Assembly (NCBI GenBank): GCA_013695925.1
Contig: JACCZO010000079.1
Coordinates: 1 to 8,564 of the forward strand
Length of the DNA: 8,564 bases
Direction: 5' to 3'
DNA from: Chthoniobacterales bacterium
GTDB taxonomy: Bacteria > Verrucomicrobiota > Verrucomicrobiia > Chthoniobacterales > UBA10450
How positions within the stretch are numbered: the stretch's first letter is position 1; every line of letters begins with the position of its first letter. Positions 6,227 to 8,564 of the stretch are shown piece by piece. Both the position numbers and the translations under genes were made by a program. The notes under the pieces are model-generated. The model was given only the letters and a program-made list of their open reading frames with translations, ran no database searches and was not told where the DNA came from.

Positions 6227-6657
6227 TTCTGATCGATGCCAATCTGTTGCTTTACGCCGAGGACAGCCTTTCCGAGCATCATGCCGCCGCGCGGGAATGG
6301 TGGGACGAACAGTTGAGTGGCTCCGAACCGGTGGCCTTCTGCTGGTCAGCGCTGAGTGCGTTCATCCGGGTGAGCACCAATGCGCGTTTGCATCGCCGGC
6401 CCCTGACATTGAAGGAAGCGACCGAACACGTTGAGAGCTGGTTTCAACAGCCGTGCGCCCGGGTGATTCACGCGACGGAGGAACATTGGAAATGTTTTCA
6501 ACGGATGCTGCGGACCGGTAACGCGACTGGCAATCTGGTGTCGGACGCCCATTTGGCTGCCCTCGCGGTTGAGCATAATTGCATCCTGCACTCGACGGAC
6601 AGTGATTTCTCTCGCTTTCCCGGCCTGAGATGGCGAAATCCGATTGCTGCTGAGTAA
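6223..6657 (+). CDS. vapC: VapC-type PIN-domain ribonuclease toxin
   Basis: This is a 144-aa protein, the usual PIN toxin length. MILIDANLLLYAED puts the first metal-binding acid at D5. LVSDAHLAALAVEH carries D108, and STDSDFSRFPGLRW carries D126 and D128. The tail FPGLRWRNP and the segment GNATGNLVSDAH are typical of one large VapC subgroup (the Mycobacterium-type PIN family, recalled as TIGR00028). The Glu that many VapC enzymes carry in the third helix (AEFLR-like) is replaced here: the segment reads ALSAFIRVST, with Ala46 at that place, which I recall as common in this subgroup. The expected activity is Mg2+-dependent endonucleolytic cleavage of RNA, often tRNA or rRNA; the target cannot be read from sequence. 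The start at 6223 was chosen over earlier codons because it overlaps the antitoxin stop and begins exactly at the PIN beta strand. Confidence 0.9.
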   Translation: MILIDANLLLYAEDSLSEHHAAAREWWDEQLSGSEPVAFCWSALSAFIRVSTNARLHRRPLTLKEATEHVESWFQQPCARVIHATEEHWKCFQRMLRTGNATGNLVSDAHLAALAVEHNCILHSTDSDFSRFPGLRWRNPIAAE

Positions 6658-6690
6658 CCGGCGTGGGAACAATCGACTTCCCATCGAACG

Positions 6691-6870
6691 ATGAAGGCGT
6701 GGAAGATCTATTCGTCGTCGCGGCGCTGACCGAGACACGGGAAATTCCTCTTCTCAATCAGCCCGGTGGATTTCCGGGTGCGCGAGTTCACCGCGCCCTC
6801 CGATGCCCCGGCGTGGACCGAAGAAGTTTAGGGCCAGATCCGAGCCGCGCTGGCAGACTTTCCTCGTTAG
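6691..6870 (+). pseudogene. Possible degraded small ORF (low confidence)
   Basis: Between vapC and the inverted repeat I find gene-like but interrupted reading. ATG 6691 gives MKAWKIYSSSRR, then a stop. Another frame from 6766 gives VDFRVREFTAPSDAPAWTEE, then V, TAG (6829-6831), GQIRAALADFPR and TAG (6868-6870). The amino acid make-up of the second piece, with well-formed helices and codons in the local style, suggests a former coding sequence. I do not recognise the family, and chance open reading in GC-rich DNA is a fair alternative. Confidence 0.22.
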
Positions 6871-6941
6871 AGTCCTTGATTCTTCAAAATTCAAGGTAAA
6901 GAGGTCAAGTTTTCGTTCTCGTCGGAAATGTGATTACTGGC

Positions 6942-7027
6942 GGTGGAGCGAGACTCTGTCGAGCCGGGGGGAGACAGTCTTTGGTGCAGCCGTCCGCCAC
7001 TCCAGCTCGACAGAGTCTCGCTCCACC
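6942..7027. repeat. Perfect 23-bp inverted repeat with 40-nt spacer (REP- or MITE-like)
   Basis: The left arm at 6942-6964 begins GGTGGAGCGAGACTCTGTCG and the right arm at 7005-7027 is its exact reverse complement. The spacer is 40 nt. The flanking bases (6941/7028 and 6965/7004) do not pair, so the match is exactly 23 bp. Transcribed, it would make a long stable stem. There is no transposase ORF inside. The form fits a dispersed palindromic element such as a REP-type doublet or a tiny non-autonomous MITE. It lies upstream of hflK and may also shape that transcript's leader. Confidence 0.8.
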
Positions 7028-7179
7028 ACCGGTTGATTCTCACTGGTCGGAGGCTTGCCTCGTTAGTATTTGATACGACGACGGACGAGGTTGAGCGCGG
7101 TCGGCAAGGCGCCGGCCCGACAATCGCCACTTTCGAGGTTGCGTATTGTGGTATCCTCTGCGCAGTTGTCCTTCTCACG

Positions 7180-8190
7180 ATGCAAATTACAACCTCATCC
7201 GGCTCTTCCGCCTCGCCTTTCCCGCCGGGGTTTCAATTTCATCCGTTTCGTTTCCTCCTCGGCTTGATCGGCCTCATCGGCATCGTGATCACGTTTCTCT
7301 CGCTCCTCCTCGGATTTGTTTCCATCCCGACCAACTCGGTCGGAGTGAAACTCCGCTTCGGCGCTTACCACAGCACGGAAGGGCCCGGCCTCGCTTACGC
7401 CATTCCTTATGTCGACGAAATTCGAATCATCCCGACCCAGCGTCTGTTGAAATTGGAGTTCGGTTTCACCACCCCGCAGGCGATGAACGAGTTCCAGGGC
7501 GACCCCGAACCGGAAGATACTGAGATCATGATCACGGGCGATCTCAACACCGCGCTCGTCCCGTGGGTGGTGCAATACCGGATCGCCGACCCGAAGCAGT
7601 ATCTTTTCGGCGCGCGCGAGCCGGAGAAGACTTTGCGCGATCTCTCAGAAAGCGTGATGCGCGAAGTGATCGGCGATCGCACGGTCGATGAAGTGCTCAC
7701 GATCGGCCGGCACGATATCGAAACCTCCGCCCTCGCGCGCCTCGCGAAATCGTCGGCGGATTACGGACTTGGAATGGCAATCCAGCAGGTGCAGCTCGCG
7801 ACGGTGCGTCCGCCCCCGGCGGTGCAGGCGGCATTCAACGAGGTAAACCAGGCGCAGCAGGAGAAACAGACCGCGATCAACCAGGCCTGGGCGATCTACA
7901 ACGACGCCGTGCCGAACGCGCGCGGCCAGGCCAAGGGCCGCGAGAAACAAGCCGAGGCTTATGCTTTTCGCCGGGTCAATGGGGCGAAGGGCGACACAGA
8001 AAAATTCTCCCTCCTCCTGGCCGAATATAGTAAGGCGCCCGAGATCACGCGGCAGCGGCTTTATTTTGAATCGATGCAGTTCATTCTGCCCGCGCTCGAT
8101 CGCAAGGTGGTGGTCGATGACAGCATCAAGGGCGTGCTTCAAACCCTGCCTCTGATGGCCCCGACACCCGCGCCCGCCGCGCAACCCTGA
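7180..8190 (+). CDS. hflK: HflK-like SPFH/band 7 membrane protein
   Basis: This is a 336-aa protein. A short Ser/Pro N-terminus is followed by one transmembrane helix (about 25-47, FLLGLIGLIGIVITFLSLLL), then an SPFH domain beginning VSIPTNSVGVKLRFGAYHST and EGPGLAYAIPYVDEI, the family's usual entry (GVxxRFG...GPGLxxxxPY). After it comes a charged Glu/Gln/Ala-rich coiled-coil segment (about 220-275) with AVPNARGQAKGREKQAEAYA. In E. coli, HflK pairs with HflC as a large membrane cage around the AAA protease FtsH and modulates its activity. At 336 aa it is shorter than E. coli HflK (419 aa), mostly because it lacks the long Gly-rich N-terminus. ATG 7180 was chosen because the helix and SPFH entry follow at the right distance; no clear Shine-Dalgarno is seen. 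The gene is coupled to hflC 2 nt downstream. Confidence 0.88.
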   Translation: MQITTSSGSSASPFPPGFQFHPFRFLLGLIGLIGIVITFLSLLLGFVSIPTNSVGVKLRFGAYHSTEGPGLAYAIPYVDEIRIIPTQRLLKLEFGFTTPQAMNEFQGDPEPEDTEIMITGDLNTALVPWVVQYRIADPKQYLFGAREPEKTLRDLSESVMREVIGDRTVDEVLTIGRHDIETSALARLAKSSADYGLGMAIQQVQLATVRPPPAVQAAFNEVNQAQQEKQTAINQAWAIYNDAVPNARGQAKGREKQAEAYAFRRVNGAKGDTEKFSLLLAEYSKAPEITRQRLYFESMQFILPALDRKVVVDDSIKGVLQTLPLMAPTPAPAAQP

Positions 8191-8192
8191 CC

Positions 8193-8564
8193 ATGGCTAA
8201 CGAACCCATCTACCGCTCGCACTTTTCCACTCGCTTCATCGGCTTCATGCAGAGCCCGGTGCTCGCGATCATCGGTCTCATTTTCGTCTTCACCGGCCTG
8301 AAGTGGGGCGCGTTTATCTTCACCGTGCACCAGTACGAAAGCGCGATCGTGACCCGGTTTGGCAAAGCGGTGCGGGTGGACAAGACGCCCGGATTGAAAT
8401 TCAAGGTGCCGTTCATCGACGCCGTGCATCGCTTCGATAATCGCATCCTCGCCTGGGACGGCGCGCCGACCGAGTGCCCGACCAAGGACAAGCTCTACCT
8501 GATCGTCGACTGCTTCGCGCGCTGGCGGATCAGCGACCCGCTCCTCTATTTTAAAAGCTTGAAT
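8193..8564 (+). CDS. hflC: HflC-like SPFH/band 7 membrane protein, N-terminal part (3' end outside window)
   Basis: The frame from ATG 8193 stays open for 124 codons to the right edge. It shows a transmembrane helix at about 22-43 (PVLAIIGLIFVFTGLKWGAF) and then the SPFH entry FTVHQYESAIVTRFGKAVRV, with TPGLKFKVPFIDAVHRFDNR, matching the HflC pattern (V...E.A.V.RFGK...PGL..K.PF...V..FD.R). The start lies 2 nt after the hflK stop, so the two are almost certainly one transcript with coupled translation. The order hflK-hflC is the standard one. The product is expected to form the alternate subunit of the HflKC cage that regulates FtsH. About 60% of the protein is missing beyond the window. Confidence 0.88.
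   Translation, partial: MANEPIYRSHFSTRFIGFMQSPVLAIIGLIFVFTGLKWGAFIFTVHQYESAIVTRFGKAVRVDKTPGLKFKVPFIDAVHRFDNRILAWDGAPTECPTKDKLYLIVDCFARWRISDPLLYFKSLN

Larger units (their letters stand above)
6658..7179. other. Gene-poor stretch between vapC and hflK
   Basis: No convincing intact gene fills these roughly 520 bases. They contain the possible ORF remnant at 6691-6870, a small inverted pair CCTTGA (6874-6879) / TCAAGG (6891-6896), the 23-bp inverted repeat at 6942-7027, and about 150 nt of leader before hflK in which I see no strong sigma-70 promoter. The hflK frame is open back to a GTG at 6943 inside the inverted repeat, but the intervening translation has no family resemblance. Confidence 0.6.

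Noticed and set aside
6942..7027. CRISPR array or insertion sequence
   Set aside because: There is only one inverted pair, no direct repeat-spacer periodicity and no transposase frame between or beside the arms.
6943..7179. N-terminal extension of HflK from a GTG inside the inverted repeat
   Set aside because: The 79 extra residues show no HflK similarity, start inside a palindromic repeat, and would place the membrane anchor unusually deep.
7028..7179. Small RNA or tRNA gene before hflK
   Set aside because: I could find no cloverleaf, no strong promoter plus terminator pair, and no recognisable RNA family motif.

Overview
The window looks like a stretch of GC-rich bacterial chromosome. Clues include the strong G/C preference at third codon positions, the two-gene HflK/HflC block, the tandem two-subunit M16B peptidases, and short palindromic elements between genes. 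My best guess at the organism is a Verrucomicrobia-type (Chthoniobacterales-like) soil bacterium. That is an impression from gene style and the intergenic repeats, not a proven placement.

Layout, left to right. (1) Positions 1-611 hold the C-terminal part of a DAACS (GltP/DctA-type) dicarboxylate/amino-acid:cation symporter, cut by the window edge. (2) Positions 612-690 hold two small hairpins. (3) About 690-1064 is the decayed C-terminal end of a second, different DAACS transporter, with two frame changes. (4) Positions 1057-2463 (+) encode a 468-aa radical SAM enzyme of unknown substrate; its start codon lies inside the end of the transporter remnant. (5) A 30-nt near-perfect palindrome at 2460-2489 sits between the convergent genes. 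(6) Positions 5349-2495 (-) are a coupled two-gene operon of secreted M16B proteins: first a subunit with the zinc motif HxxEH, then a partner that has lost it but carries the R/Y substrate-binding pair. (7) Positions 5840-5491 (-) are a broken NarL-type receiver domain with a one-base frameshift and no DNA-binding domain. It reads into the M16 frame and could be mis-annotated as a fusion. (8) Positions 5981-6657 (+) are a VapB/VapC-type toxin-antitoxin pair. Its apparent promoter would start transcription at the antitoxin ATG, and a palindrome covers its -10 box. (9) Positions 6658-7179 have no convincing intact gene; they contain a possible degraded ORF and a perfect 23-bp inverted repeat. 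(10) Positions 7180-8564 (+) are hflK followed 2 nt later by hflC, which is cut by the right edge.

Functionally, the M16 pair and HflKC both belong to envelope protein quality control: periplasmic peptide degradation, and modulation of the membrane protease FtsH. There is no sign that they are co-regulated. The middle of the window shows repeated gene decay (transporter remnant, response-regulator remnant, possible ORF remnant) beside a toxin-antitoxin module and palindromic repeats, which is typical of a drifting chromosomal region. I see no clear new multi-gene system. The least understood functional gene is the radical SAM enzyme, and the most checkable regulatory idea is the leaderless vapBC promoter with its operator-like palindrome.
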